Source: Oscillospiraceae bacterium (GTDB lineage Bacteria; Bacillota; Clostridia; Oscillospirales; Oscillospiraceae). From it: a stretch of 32,445 bases of DNA. The stretch covers positions 1-32,445 of the forward strand of contig WQVH01000022.1 in assembly GCA_009781695.1 (NCBI GenBank). The letters are read 5' to 3'. Numbering within the stretch: position 1 is the first letter of the stretch; the number at the start of each line of letters is the position of its first letter. Below, in pieces: positions 6,011 to 14,967 of the stretch. The position numbers and the translations under genes were made by a program. Below the pieces are notes generated by a model that worked only from the letters and a program-made list of their open reading frames with translations, had not been told where the DNA came from and did not search any database.

Positions 6011-8380
6011 ATGCCTGATTTAGTCGGCGCAAACGGCCAAAGAGAAGATTTTAGAGTTGTTGGCAAACCCAACCTACCGGGCAAGGTTTCATACGCCCTT
6101 GCGACCGGAATTGCAAAGTTCGGCATTGATTATGTCGTTCCTAATATGCTGCACGCCAAATTCCTGCGCAGCCCATACGCCAATGCCAAAGTGCTCAGCG
6201 TGGACACCTCAAAATCACTAGCCCTGCCGGGCGTAGTGGACATCGTCACATGGGAGGACGAAGATTTTCAAACTTTCCAAAAACAAAGCTTCTACGCAGC
6301 CCCTCCCGGCCCGCGCCGTCAGTGGCTTGATAACTATGCGGATCAAGAAGGCGTCGAAGTCGCTGTGATCGTAGTTGCCGAAGACGAAGACATCTGCGAA
6401 GAGGCGCTACGCTTGCTTGATGTTCAGTGGGAAGTATTCCCACCAGTCGTAAATACGCTCAAAGGTCTCGACCCGGACAGCCCCCACGCCAGACCACGAG
6501 ATGAGATTTATCATGGAAAAGATCCTTTTGCAAGACTTGTTGACGAACCCAAAAAGGGCAATGTCACTAAAGCACTAACTGTTCAGGGCGATGTAGACAA
6601 AGCCCTCAAAGAAGCTGAAAACATCATAGAATACAAACTCATGCTGCCCGCCTTTGCATCTCAAATCCCCAATCCTCCGGCCTCCGTCGCGTGGTGGTTT
6701 AATGACCCCTACGCAACAGAGCCGGGACCGAGTCTGCACATTGAGGGCGCAGTACAGCGCAGAGAGCTTATTAGCGCCCTGTACAAAGTTCCGGTCGAAA
6801 ATACGGTTCAAGAGGGCATCTTCCAAGGCGGAAAATATTGTGACTGGGGCATGCGCCGCTCACAAGAAATCACACCGCTCCTGGCTCGGCGTACCGGACG
6901 CCCTGTGCGTTGTGCAAACACACGTGAAGACACATTTGACTTCCTCATGAACGAGCGCTTTATGTACATGAAAGTGGGCTTTACCAATGAAGGCCTTATC
7001 ACCGCCATTGATGACTACTCTATCGCCGATGGCGGCATTGATGGCAATGCCAGTTTCGGCACGGCAAATGATCATGGTTATGGCCCATATTACACCATGA
7101 AATGTCTCAACATCAGACAGTACATGGAAATCGTTGACACCAACCGAGGCAAGATGTATCTGAGCGGTCAGCATTGTCCTTTTAACTGGGATTCCGGCAC
7201 CATGGCAATCTATCTCATCGCCGAAAAACTCGGCAAAGACCCGATTGATATTGCCAAGCTGAATCTGCATGGCCCGGACTCACAAGAAGATGACAGATCT
7301 GTACCCAGCTTTGATGTTTGCCTTGAAGAAGGTAAAAAACTGATGAATTGGAACTGGCATGCCTCAGGCATGAAAAAGCTGCCTGATGGCCGCTATCACG
7401 GCGCTTCGTTCCGCTATCAGATTTGCCCCCGCCACGCTTTTACCAGCTACTATACCAAACTCGAATACCGCTTCGGCAAGATCGTAATGCCTACGCAAGG
7501 CCCGGTCACCGGTATCTATGCCGTTGAGTGTAATGCAATGGTTGTTGCAGAAGAACTCGGCATTGAATATGATGATGTCATCGTAGAATACAATTACAAA
7601 GAAGTATTCACCCCCGTAGGCGGCGGCTCGGACGGCACCACCGCATCTGCGTGGGTAATGAAAGAGTGTGCAGCCAAACTCAAGCAGCAAATTCTCGAAG
7701 CCGCAGCTTATGAAGCGGAAAATCCACCGCCTCCGGCCATGAAAGGACCGCAACTACCTCCGGGACCCAATCCGCTCAAGGGCTACAAAGCCGAAGAGCT
7801 TGATCTCGTAGGCGGTTATGTCGTGGTTAAGAAGGATCCATCGATCAGGAGACTACTCGAACATGCGGCATTGCAGATCATCGTAGCCACCTATGCCGGC
7901 AGACCTCCGGACGCACTCTGGAGTCTGGGCAGGGGCAAGATGCTTGACACGATGAATACGGCCTATTGCGAAGTCGCCGTAGATACAGAGACCGGTGAGG
8001 TGGAAATACTCCGTCTGGGCGCAGTTGCAGATCCGGGCAAGGTTTTAAGACCCACATCGCTGGAGAGCCAAATTGATCAAGTGATGTTCTTCAGTCAAGG
8101 CTGTCAGTTGCTTGAAGAGATGGTCTGGGATGAAAGAAGCGGGGTCAGGCTCAACAACAATATGATCGACTACAAAAAGCCCACCACACTCGATGTTCCG
8201 CATATTGACAGAAAATTCTTAGAAACACGTGCGGGCAATGCCGCCTACGGCGCATCGGGCATCAGCCACTCACTGGCAAACACCCATATGGTCATCATCG
8301 CTATCCACAATGCCATCGGTGTGTGGGTAGACCCTCCGGCGACTCCGGACAAGGTTTTAAAGGCTCTAGGCAAGATATAA
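6011..8380 (+). CDS. Divergent molybdenum hydroxylase large (Mo-pterin) subunit
   Basis: This is a xanthine dehydrogenase/CO dehydrogenase family catalytic subunit of 789 residues, the usual length. Such subunits carry the molybdopterin cytosine dinucleotide cofactor and hydroxylate, or in some relatives reductively dehydroxylate, their substrates. The N-terminal hammerhead domain (GKVSYALATGIAKFGIDY, LHAKFLRSPYANAKV) and the segment TPLLARRTGRPVR are typical. Two signatures are not: the Gly-rich GGGFG loop reads GGKYCDWG (273-280), and the C-terminal GxGE loop that carries the active-site Glu reads YGASGIS (746-752), with no Glu. The start is ATG 6011 behind AAGGAGGAG; an upstream in-frame ATG at 5975 lacks a ribosome binding site. 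The iron-sulfur and FAD subunits lie beyond the intervening GRE gene. The substrate is unknown. Confidence 0.87.
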   Translation: MPDLVGANGQREDFRVVGKPNLPGKVSYALATGIAKFGIDYVVPNMLHAKFLRSPYANAKVLSVDTSKSLALPGVVDIVTWEDEDFQTFQKQSFYAAPPGPRRQWLDNYADQEGVEVAVIVVAEDEDICEEALRLLDVQWEVFPPVVNTLKGLDPDSPHARPRDEIYHGKDPFARLVDEPKKGNVTKALTVQGDVDKALKEAENIIEYKLMLPAFASQIPNPPASVAWWFNDPYATEPGPSLHIEGAVQRRELISALYKVPVENTVQEGIFQGGKYCDWGMRRSQEITPLLARRTGRPVRCANTREDTFDFLMNERFMYMKVGFTNEGLITAIDDYSIADGGIDGNASFGTANDHGYGPYYTMKCLNIRQYMEIVDTNRGKMYLSGQHCPFNWDSGTMAIYLIAEKLGKDPIDIAKLNLHGPDSQEDDRSVPSFDVCLEEGKKLMNWNWHASGMKKLPDGRYHGASFRYQICPRHAFTSYYTKLEYRFGKIVMPTQGPVTGIYAVECNAMVVAEELGIEYDDVIVEYNYKEVFTPVGGGSDGTTASAWVMKECAAKLKQQILEAAAYEAENPPPPAMKGPQLPPGPNPLKGYKAEELDLVGGYVVVKKDPSIRRLLEHAALQIIVATYAGRPPDALWSLGRGKMLDTMNTAYCEVAVDTETGEVEILRLGAVADPGKVLRPTSLESQIDQVMFFSQGCQLLEEMVWDERSGVRLNNNMIDYKKPTTLDVPHIDRKFLETRAGNAAYGASGISHSLANTHMVIIAIHNAIGVWVDPPATPDKVLKALGKI

Positions 8381-8409
8381 AACTATAATCATTCATTCGG
8401 GAGGATCAT

Positions 8410-10851
8410 ATGTATACACTCCGTCCGATTACCCCGCGCGTCAGCAAAATGCGTGAGAAATACCGCGAGACGCAACCGGAAATATGCACTGCACGATATA
8501 AGCTCATCACTGAATTTTACATGGCCAATCCGGATATCACCGGCAGTTTAAAGCGCGCAAGGAATCTACACAATATTCTTTCCAACATGCCCATCCGCAT
8601 TGATGAAGGCGAGGTCATCGTAGGTGCACAATCGGGCAAGTACCGCGCTTGTGCACTCTATCCTGAAAATTCAGTGCATTGGCTTAAAGATGAAGTAGAG
8701 AGCCGACTCATATCCACACGCAATATTGACCCATATATCCTTGCCGAAGATGATCGGGATTATATTCTGGCCACTGTCGATTTTTGGTTGAAGGAGTGCA
8801 TGAGCGCAAAAGCCGATGCGCAAATTCTCGACGAATATAAACCTCTTGCAGGCAATACTGTGACCTCATTCGGCACAAAAAACACATGCGGCTCCCCTGT
8901 CGGACATTTTTGTACAGGCTACAATACTTCCATCCGCAAGGGCTTTTCGGCAATTAAAGCCGAGGCTGAGGCTAAAATGAAAGCGCTCACAGAAAGCGGT
9001 CTGCCCGGCCAAACGATTGATCAATATAACTTCTACCGCTCTGTCTCTATTGTGTGCGATGGCATCATCATATTGACAAAGCGCTATGCAAAGCTTGCAG
9101 GTGAATTGGCCATGCGGGAAAAAGACCCTGCACGAAAAGCGGAGCTTTCGTCCATGGAAGCATGTCTCAATTGGACTGTAGAAAATCCCGCCCGCAATTT
9201 TCACGAAGCGCTGCAATGTCTATTTATGTACCAGACGGCTCTATGTCTTGATGCGAACATGCATGGCATGAGTTTTGGCAGAGTCGATCAGTATCTGGGT
9301 GATTTCTATGCGGCCGATCTCAAAGCAGGGACCATTACACCTGAATATGCGCAAGAACTTCTGGATTTGTTTTATTTAAAGATAGCCGAGATGAACAAAC
9401 CATGGAGCTATGGCGCTACGATGTCTGCTCCGGGTTACACTTCCGGACAATTGATGACATTGGGCGGCGTTGACCATGATGGCAATGACGCAACCAATGC
9501 AGTCACATACATGATGCTTCAATCCTCCGGCAGACTGCTGCTACACGACCCGCCGCAGGCGTTACGCATCAATCAGCACACACCGCCCGAACTTTGGGAG
9601 GCGGCCATTGAGACGACGAAACTTGCAGGCGGTGTTCCATCATTTGAAAATGACGAAATGATCATCCCTGCGCTCGTCAGCCGCGGTCTCTCGCTCGAAG
9701 ATGCTCGTGATTACTGCCTTATTGGCTGTGTCGAACCTGCCGGCACGGGCACAGAATGGCCGGCGTGCGGCGGAGTCGGCTCAGATAGCTTTATTAACTT
9801 CGCAGCAGCGCTCACCTTGGCCATCAATGACGGCTTTACCCTCAGACCCATGCTCAATGGCTTCGTTCCGGCGCCGGAAGGTACGCCGAACCCAAGAGTC
9901 GGACTGTCTACAGGATATCTCTATGAAATGGACAATATAGAGCAGGTGCGCAATGCATTTAAAGCCCAGCTTGAGCACTTTGTAAAATGGCATCATATGA
10001 ACATCAATTCATTTGAATATATTGCACGTCAGGTCTTGCCGCAACCTTTGGTATCTTGCACCATGGAAGGCTGCATGGAAAAGGGCATGGATGTCATGTG
10101 GGGTGGCGCAAAGTATAACTCTACCGGAAATGCAGGTGTAGGTATAGGCAATGTTGCCGATAGCCTAAACATCATTGACCACTGCTGTTTTAAACATAAC
10201 ATCTGCACCACACGAGAGATGTATGATGCCATCATGAGCAATTGGGAAGGTTATGAAGACTTACGCACCTATATTCTCAATGAAGCACCGCATTATGGCA
10301 ATGGAATCCCGGAGTGTGATGCCTTTGCAACATTTGTTGCAAAGAGCTTTGCCGATGCCACCAAGCCGCTTTCAGGCCCCAGAGGCAACTGCGCCGCAGG
10401 ACTTTACCCTGTCACTATCAATGTCGTTTATGGCTCGGTGACCGGGGCGCTGCCTGATGGCCGTAAGGCTGGTGAGCCGCTTTCTGACGGCATTGCCGCC
10501 CCACAGGGCTATGACAAGAACGGCCCTACTGCCGTCATTTGCTCTGTCGCCGCCATTGATCAGTCCGATTTTTCTAACGGCACGCTCATGAATCTAAAAT
10601 TTCACCCCTCAGCACTTAAAGGTGAGGATGGTTGGCTCAAGCTTTCTAAGCTCATGCAAGCGTATTTCGAAATGGGCGGCATGGAGCTGCAACTGAATAT
10701 TATCAGCACGGATGTACTGCGTGCGGCGCAGAAAAATCCCGAAAAATATAAGGATTTGGTTGTGCGCGTAGCCGGTTTTTCTTCATATTTCGTAGAACTT
10801 CATCCATCCGGTCAGGCTGACCTTATTCGCCGGACAGAACTTGCGATGTAG
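8410..10851 (+). CDS. Glycyl radical enzyme (PFL-like dehydratase/lyase type)
   Basis: This cytosolic, oxygen-sensitive radical enzyme has 813 residues. The PFL domain covers most of the protein. The active-site loop is YCLIGCVEPAG, with Cys440 and Glu442. The C-terminal glycyl radical motif is RVAGFSSYF, with the radical on Gly789. A GCVE loop is the pattern of the diol/glycerol dehydratase, choline lyase, hydroxyproline dehydratase and arylacetate decarboxylase branches, not of PFL itself (paired Cys) or benzylsuccinate synthase. The reaction is therefore likely an elimination, dehydration or decarboxylation, but I cannot name the substrate. The start is ATG 8410 after GGGAGG, 29 bases behind the Mo subunit. 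No radical-SAM activating enzyme, which a GRE needs, is encoded in the window. Confidence 0.93.
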   Translation: MYTLRPITPRVSKMREKYRETQPEICTARYKLITEFYMANPDITGSLKRARNLHNILSNMPIRIDEGEVIVGAQSGKYRACALYPENSVHWLKDEVESRLISTRNIDPYILAEDDRDYILATVDFWLKECMSAKADAQILDEYKPLAGNTVTSFGTKNTCGSPVGHFCTGYNTSIRKGFSAIKAEAEAKMKALTESGLPGQTIDQYNFYRSVSIVCDGIIILTKRYAKLAGELAMREKDPARKAELSSMEACLNWTVENPARNFHEALQCLFMYQTALCLDANMHGMSFGRVDQYLGDFYAADLKAGTITPEYAQELLDLFYLKIAEMNKPWSYGATMSAPGYTSGQLMTLGGVDHDGNDATNAVTYMMLQSSGRLLLHDPPQALRINQHTPPELWEAAIETTKLAGGVPSFENDEMIIPALVSRGLSLEDARDYCLIGCVEPAGTGTEWPACGGVGSDSFINFAAALTLAINDGFTLRPMLNGFVPAPEGTPNPRVGLSTGYLYEMDNIEQVRNAFKAQLEHFVKWHHMNINSFEYIARQVLPQPLVSCTMEGCMEKGMDVMWGGAKYNSTGNAGVGIGNVADSLNIIDHCCFKHNICTTREMYDAIMSNWEGYEDLRTYILNEAPHYGNGIPECDAFATFVAKSFADATKPLSGPRGNCAAGLYPVTINVVYGSVTGALPDGRKAGEPLSDGIAAPQGYDKNGPTAVICSVAAIDQSDFSNGTLMNLKFHPSALKGEDGWLKLSKLMQAYFEMGGMELQLNIISTDVLRAAQKNPEKYKDLVVRVAGFSSYFVELHPSGQADLIRRTELAM

Positions 10852-10963
10852 TCTCTTAGAGATGCTTTGGGCTTTAAATCCTCAGTGTGACAAGATTATA
10901 TAGTATACAATATAGCAACATACCATATGCACATGTTTTTCATAATATTAAAGGAGGACTCTT

Positions 10964-11617
10964 ATGTATACCCAAGAATCCACAAGCGCTGCTGCATCAA
11001 GCCTTATTGATGCACTGCCTGATAAAATCGATGTTTTTAGATGTCCGATTTGCTCAGCAGTCACCGCAAATTACGACAGCTTGCGGCGGCATTACGACGA
11101 ATGCCACGTCGCAGAAATCCCCCCGATTATGGTCACACTCCGCCTCAATGGCAGACAAACCGAAGTGCTCGCACCACCCAATTGGACTCTCCAACGCACA
11201 CTGCAATTCAAGCTGGGACTCACCGGCGCAAAGCATATGTGTGACAAAGGTGTTTGCGGCTCATGTACCGTCATCATGGACGGACGCGCCGTGCTTGCCT
11301 GCACAACACTCGTCGTCGAATGTCAGGGCAAAGATATCCAAACCGTTGAAGGCATTGCAGCTGATGCCAAATGGAAGCCGCTGGTTGACGCTTATTGCCG
11401 CTGGGATGCAATGCAATGCGGTTACTGCACCCCGGGCTTTCTCGTATCTGCCAAAGCGCTGCTGGACAAAAATCCCAATCCAACCGAGGAGGATTGCCGC
11501 GAGGCGCTTTCAGGAAATATCTGTATTTGCGGAACATACCCAAGACACTCCACCGCTATTTTAGAAGCCGCATTAAAAATTGCCGAAGATAATCAAGCGA
11601 AAGGAGCACAGAGATGA
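10964..11617 (+). CDS. [2Fe-2S] subunit of Mo hydroxylase with N-terminal zinc-knuckle
   Basis: This is the electron-transfer subunit of a xanthine dehydrogenase-type enzyme, 217 residues against the usual 150-170. Residues 55-130 are a plant-type ferredoxin fold with Cys93, Cys98, Cys101 and Cys113. Residues 135-205 are the four-helix [2Fe-2S] domain with CGYCTPGF (Cys152, Cys155) and CIC (Cys187, Cys189). The extra first 50 residues contain CPIC (27-30) followed by His43, Cys47 and His48, a C2H2/C2HC zinc-finger-like spacing unusual for this family. The start is ATG 10964 behind AAAGGAGG. Its stop overlaps the next gene by ATGA (11614-11617), which indicates translational coupling to the FAD subunit. 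Confidence 0.92.
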   Translation: MYTQESTSAAASSLIDALPDKIDVFRCPICSAVTANYDSLRRHYDECHVAEIPPIMVTLRLNGRQTEVLAPPNWTLQRTLQFKLGLTGAKHMCDKGVCGSCTVIMDGRAVLACTTLVVECQGKDIQTVEGIAADAKWKPLVDAYCRWDAMQCGYCTPGFLVSAKALLDKNPNPTEEDCREALSGNICICGTYPRHSTAILEAALKIAEDNQAKGAQR

Positions 11618-13959
11618 GACCATTTAAACACATAAATGCCAAGACTACATCTGAGGCCTCCATAGCGCTTTCCGATGCCAAATCAAAACTCATCGCGGGC
11701 GGCACTGATCTGTTAGGCACTTTAAAAGATGATATACTTCCGGTGTACCCGGAGCGCATTGTCAATCTCAAGACCACCGATGGACTGGAGTATATCAAAG
11801 AGCGCAACGGCGGCTTAAAAATCGGCGCACTGACCAAACTCTCCAGTATAGCCGAAAGTCCGGTTGTCATAGAAAAATTTAAAGCATTATCCCAAGCAGC
11901 GGGTCATGTTGCCACACCGCACATCAGAGACATGGCCACCATTGGCGGAAACCTTGCTCAGCTGCCCCGCTGCTGGTACTTTAGAAAAGCCGGCAATCGC
12001 TTTCACTGCGTACGTAAGGGCGGTGACGAATGTTATGCCATTTTAGGCGACAATCGTTTCCACTCCATGTTTGGCGGAAAGCAAAGCAAGCGCCCCCCCT
12101 GCGCATCTGAGTGTCCGGCAGGTACAGATATCCCCGGTTATCTCGAAGCGATCCGAAATGACGATTGGGATCAAGCTGCTGAGATTTTCATGGCTGTACA
12201 CCCCTTCCCCATGATCACAGGGCGTGTCTGCGCACATTTTTGCCAATCTGCTTGTAACCGGCATCAAACTGACGAAGGTGTACTTACCGGCGGTGTAGAG
12301 CGTGCGCTGGGAGACTATATACTGAAAAACAGTGCCAAATTTTATGCACCACCCCAAAAAGAAAATGGAAAATCAGTCGCTGTCGTAGGCTCCGGCCCGG
12401 CGGGCTTAACCGCTGCTTATTTTCTGCGCCGTGCAGGTAACAAAGTCACGGTCTTTGATCGCATGACAGATGCCGGTGGTATGCTTATGTATGCCATCCC
12501 GGCATACAGGTTGCCAAAAGATATCGTCAAAAAACTCATCAGCGCCCTTAAATCTATGGGCATTGAATTTAAGCTCGGCGCAGACTTTGCCGATCATCTT
12601 CCACCGGAAAAGCTTGAAAAAGCATTCGATGGTGTCGTCTATGCAACCGGCGCATGGAAGCGCCCTGTCGTCGGAATCAGCGGTGAGGAACTGACCATCT
12701 TCGGACTGGACTTTCTCGTTGAAGTACGCCAGTGGATGGGTGGTCATGTCGGAGAGGAAGTGCTGGTTGTAGGCGGCGGCAATGTCGCCATGGACGTAGC
12801 GATCACCGCTAAGCGTCTGGGGGCAAAAAAAGTTACGCTGGCTTGCATTGAGCCAAGAGACCGTATGCCTGCGAGTTCCGAAGAGATCGAACGCGCCGAA
12901 GCAGAGGGTATCGTGATCATGCCATCATGGGGTCCATCCGGTGTCAAAGAAGAAAATGGCATCGTCAGCGGCATGGAACTCAAGCGCTGCACATCTGTTT
13001 TTGATGAAAGCGGAGTCTTTGACCCGCAGTATGATGACAGCGAAAAACTCGTTGTCAAAGCACAGAACATTTTACTCGCCATTGGTCAGCGTGTCGAATT
13101 ATCATTTTTGAGTGAAAAATATCATATTCAGCTCAACAAGCGCGGACTTATTGATGTGGATATGGATTCTCAAATGACCTCGCGTAAAGGTGTATTTGCT
13201 GCCGGTGATGCCACAACAGGACCTGCAACAGTGGTGCAAGCCGTGAGCAATGGCAAAAAAGCCGCTGACGGACTCAATGCTTATTTAAAGATTGAACTGC
13301 AAGAACCCAGCACGTGCAACTCATGCAGGAATATCACATCTGATCTCAATGGTTTACAAAACAAAACAGCCTTGAAGCTGAAAGAACTTGAGCCTGAAAA
13401 GAGATGCATGGAACTGGAAGATGCGCAGACGCCCACAAAAAAAGATGCCATCGGTGAAGCTTGCCGCTGTCTCAATTGCGGATGTTACGCAGTCAGTCCA
13501 TCTGATGTCGCACCTGCGCTGGTCGCCCTAAACGCCGAAATCATCACAAACAATCGTACCATCAGCGCTGATGAGTTCTTTGATGCAGGTACTCTGAGCA
13601 GCACCGTACTTGAGCATGATGAAGTCATCACTGAGATCGTTATCCCCCCACTTCCGGATGGTGCAAGAAGTATATTTAAGAAGATGGCAACGCGCAAATC
13701 AATTGACTTTCCTATTATCAACTTCGCAATAGTTACAGGTGAGAATCCACGTATCTGCATGGGTGCGGTAGCTCCCATACCAAAGCGTGCAAAATATGCC
13801 GAAGATATATTGCGCGGCAAGAAAAAAATCAATGAAAAAGTTGCCACCGCTGTCGGTGAAGCGGCTATCGAGGATGCCGCTCCATTTGAGGCAACAAAAT
13901 ACAAGACTCAGATCACAAAGACTTTAATCAAACGTGCTTTGCTGGAACTGGAGTCGTAG
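11614..13959 (+). CDS. FAD subunit of Mo hydroxylase with an inserted GltD-like domain
   Basis: This 781-residue chimera begins (1-155) as a CoxM/HcrB-like FAD-binding subunit (AGGTDLL 29-35, TIGGN 109-113). It includes the CWYF, HC and KGGDEC segment with Cys120, Cys132 and Cys140, resembling the extra [4Fe-4S] loop of 4-hydroxybenzoyl-CoA reductase. From about 156 to 616 there is a whole glutamate-synthase small-subunit/DPYD-like module: Cys163, 167, 206, 210 and 214 for iron-sulfur clusters, the FAD motif GSGPAGL (259-265), the NAD(P)H motif GGGNVAMD (387-394), and FAAGDA. A Cys-rich CRCLNCGC (617-624) leads back into the FAD subunit (AVSPSDVAPALVALNA) and its C-terminal domain. The two flanks together (about 320 residues) equal a normal FAD subunit. 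It probably links the Mo enzyme to NAD(P)H. Its ATG overlaps the upstream stop. Confidence 0.92.
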   Translation: MRPFKHINAKTTSEASIALSDAKSKLIAGGTDLLGTLKDDILPVYPERIVNLKTTDGLEYIKERNGGLKIGALTKLSSIAESPVVIEKFKALSQAAGHVATPHIRDMATIGGNLAQLPRCWYFRKAGNRFHCVRKGGDECYAILGDNRFHSMFGGKQSKRPPCASECPAGTDIPGYLEAIRNDDWDQAAEIFMAVHPFPMITGRVCAHFCQSACNRHQTDEGVLTGGVERALGDYILKNSAKFYAPPQKENGKSVAVVGSGPAGLTAAYFLRRAGNKVTVFDRMTDAGGMLMYAIPAYRLPKDIVKKLISALKSMGIEFKLGADFADHLPPEKLEKAFDGVVYATGAWKRPVVGISGEELTIFGLDFLVEVRQWMGGHVGEEVLVVGGGNVAMDVAITAKRLGAKKVTLACIEPRDRMPASSEEIERAEAEGIVIMPSWGPSGVKEENGIVSGMELKRCTSVFDESGVFDPQYDDSEKLVVKAQNILLAIGQRVELSFLSEKYHIQLNKRGLIDVDMDSQMTSRKGVFAAGDATTGPATVVQAVSNGKKAADGLNAYLKIELQEPSTCNSCRNITSDLNGLQNKTALKLKELEPEKRCMELEDAQTPTKKDAIGEACRCLNCGCYAVSPSDVAPALVALNAEIITNNRTISADEFFDAGTLSSTVLEHDEVITEIVIPPLPDGARSIFKKMATRKSIDFPIINFAIVTGENPRICMGAVAPIPKRAKYAEDILRGKKKINEKVATAVGEAAIEDAAPFEATKYKTQITKTLIKRALLELES

Positions 13960-14024
13960 AAAGAAGCACTGATGATGCAAGGGCATATTGTTTTTCTCAC
14001 AATTCATCGAGGAGGGTTTATCGC

Positions 14025-14819
14025 ATGATACCATTTATCAACAACATGAAAGATGCATTTGATCTCAAAGGAAAGTCTGCTATAGTCACAGGCGGCAATG
14101 GTGGAATCGGGCTCGGCATTGCCAAGGCACTTGCACAGTGCGGTGTCGACGTCGCCATTTTGTGCCGCAATATGGACAAGGGCAGAGCCGCTTTGGATGA
14201 ACTTAAAGTTTACGGCGGCACCTACAAGGCTTATCCTTGCGATATATGCAACTTACAATCCGTAATGGCCGCAGCACAATCTGCATTCGAAGATTTTGGG
14301 GGCATAGAGATACTGGTCAACAACTCCGGCGTAGCCGGAGGCGGCAAGTTCCTTGATATGGATCCTGATTTTTCAGCATGGAATGTGGTCATCGATACCG
14401 ATTTGACCGGCATGGCTCATGTGACATATGCTGTGGGACGACTCATGCGTGATGCCGGTAAAGGCGGCTCAATAATCAATATCACATCAAATGCCGGAGC
14501 CATAGTCAACAAGGGTGTTGAGATATCTCCCTATGCTGTTGCCAAGGCAGGAGCCAATCACTTCACCCGCTGTATGGCTGTTGAGCTCGGCGAATACAAT
14601 ATCCGCGTCAATGCGATCGCTCCCGGATTTACACGTGCAGGGTTCGGTGCCGATCCTCATCCGCTGATGCTCAAGCTCGTTGAAGATCAGCAGCCGCTAA
14701 AGCGTATGGGCGAGGCGATTGAAATTGGTGCATTGACTGTATTTCTGGCATCACCCGCAGCTGCTCATATCACAGGTGAAGTGATGACTATAGATGGTGG
14801 GTATACATTGTCTTGTTGA
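14025..14819 (+). CDS. SDR family oxidoreductase, canonical
   Basis: This classical NAD(P)-dependent short-chain dehydrogenase/reductase has 264 residues. The motif TGGNGGIG lies in the first beta-alpha unit, followed by NNSGVAGG and the full catalytic set: Ser in ITSNAG and YAVAK with both Tyr and Lys. The C-terminal IDGGYTLSC is typical of the fold. It begins 65 bases after the FAD/GltD gene with GGAGGG eight bases before ATG 14025, and is the last gene of the plus-strand operon. It likely acts on an alcohol or ketone intermediate of the same pathway. In contrast to the SDR at 4759-5751, all active-site residues are intact. Confidence 0.92.
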   Translation: MIPFINNMKDAFDLKGKSAIVTGGNGGIGLGIAKALAQCGVDVAILCRNMDKGRAALDELKVYGGTYKAYPCDICNLQSVMAAAQSAFEDFGGIEILVNNSGVAGGGKFLDMDPDFSAWNVVIDTDLTGMAHVTYAVGRLMRDAGKGGSIINITSNAGAIVNKGVEISPYAVAKAGANHFTRCMAVELGEYNIRVNAIAPGFTRAGFGADPHPLMLKLVEDQQPLKRMGEAIEIGALTVFLASPAAAHITGEVMTIDGGYTLSC

Positions 14820-14876
14820 TGAAATAGTTATTATTACGCTCAACTTTATGGCAGCTATTTCCAAACATAATCTTAA

Positions 14877-14904
14877 ATGCCCACCGGCAAAATCCGGTGG
14901 GCAT
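14877..14904. terminator. Terminator stem between convergent operons
   Basis: ATGCCCACCGG (14877-14887) and its exact complement (14894-14904) form an 11-bp stem with a 6-base loop. It lies between the convergent SDR 2 and permease 2 genes. The minus side is followed by a T-rich stretch, so it should serve the minus-strand unit better. It may work in both directions. Confidence 0.65.
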
Positions 14905-14967
14905 AAGCTGGCGAGGTTGGTGTCCATTTTGGGCAGCAACCTCATTGTCATCGTATCGCTATCTACT

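Noticed and set aside
10887-11564. 225-codon plus-strand ORF overlapping the [2Fe-2S] subunit
   Set aside because: It is a shadow frame of the subunit gene at 10964-11617, which has the ribosome binding site and all eight cluster Cys.
12043-12747. Antisense ORFs within the FAD/GltD gene suggesting two separate genes
   Set aside because: The plus frame is continuous from 11614 to 13959 and both flanks of the insert match one FAD subunit, so it is a single fused gene here.
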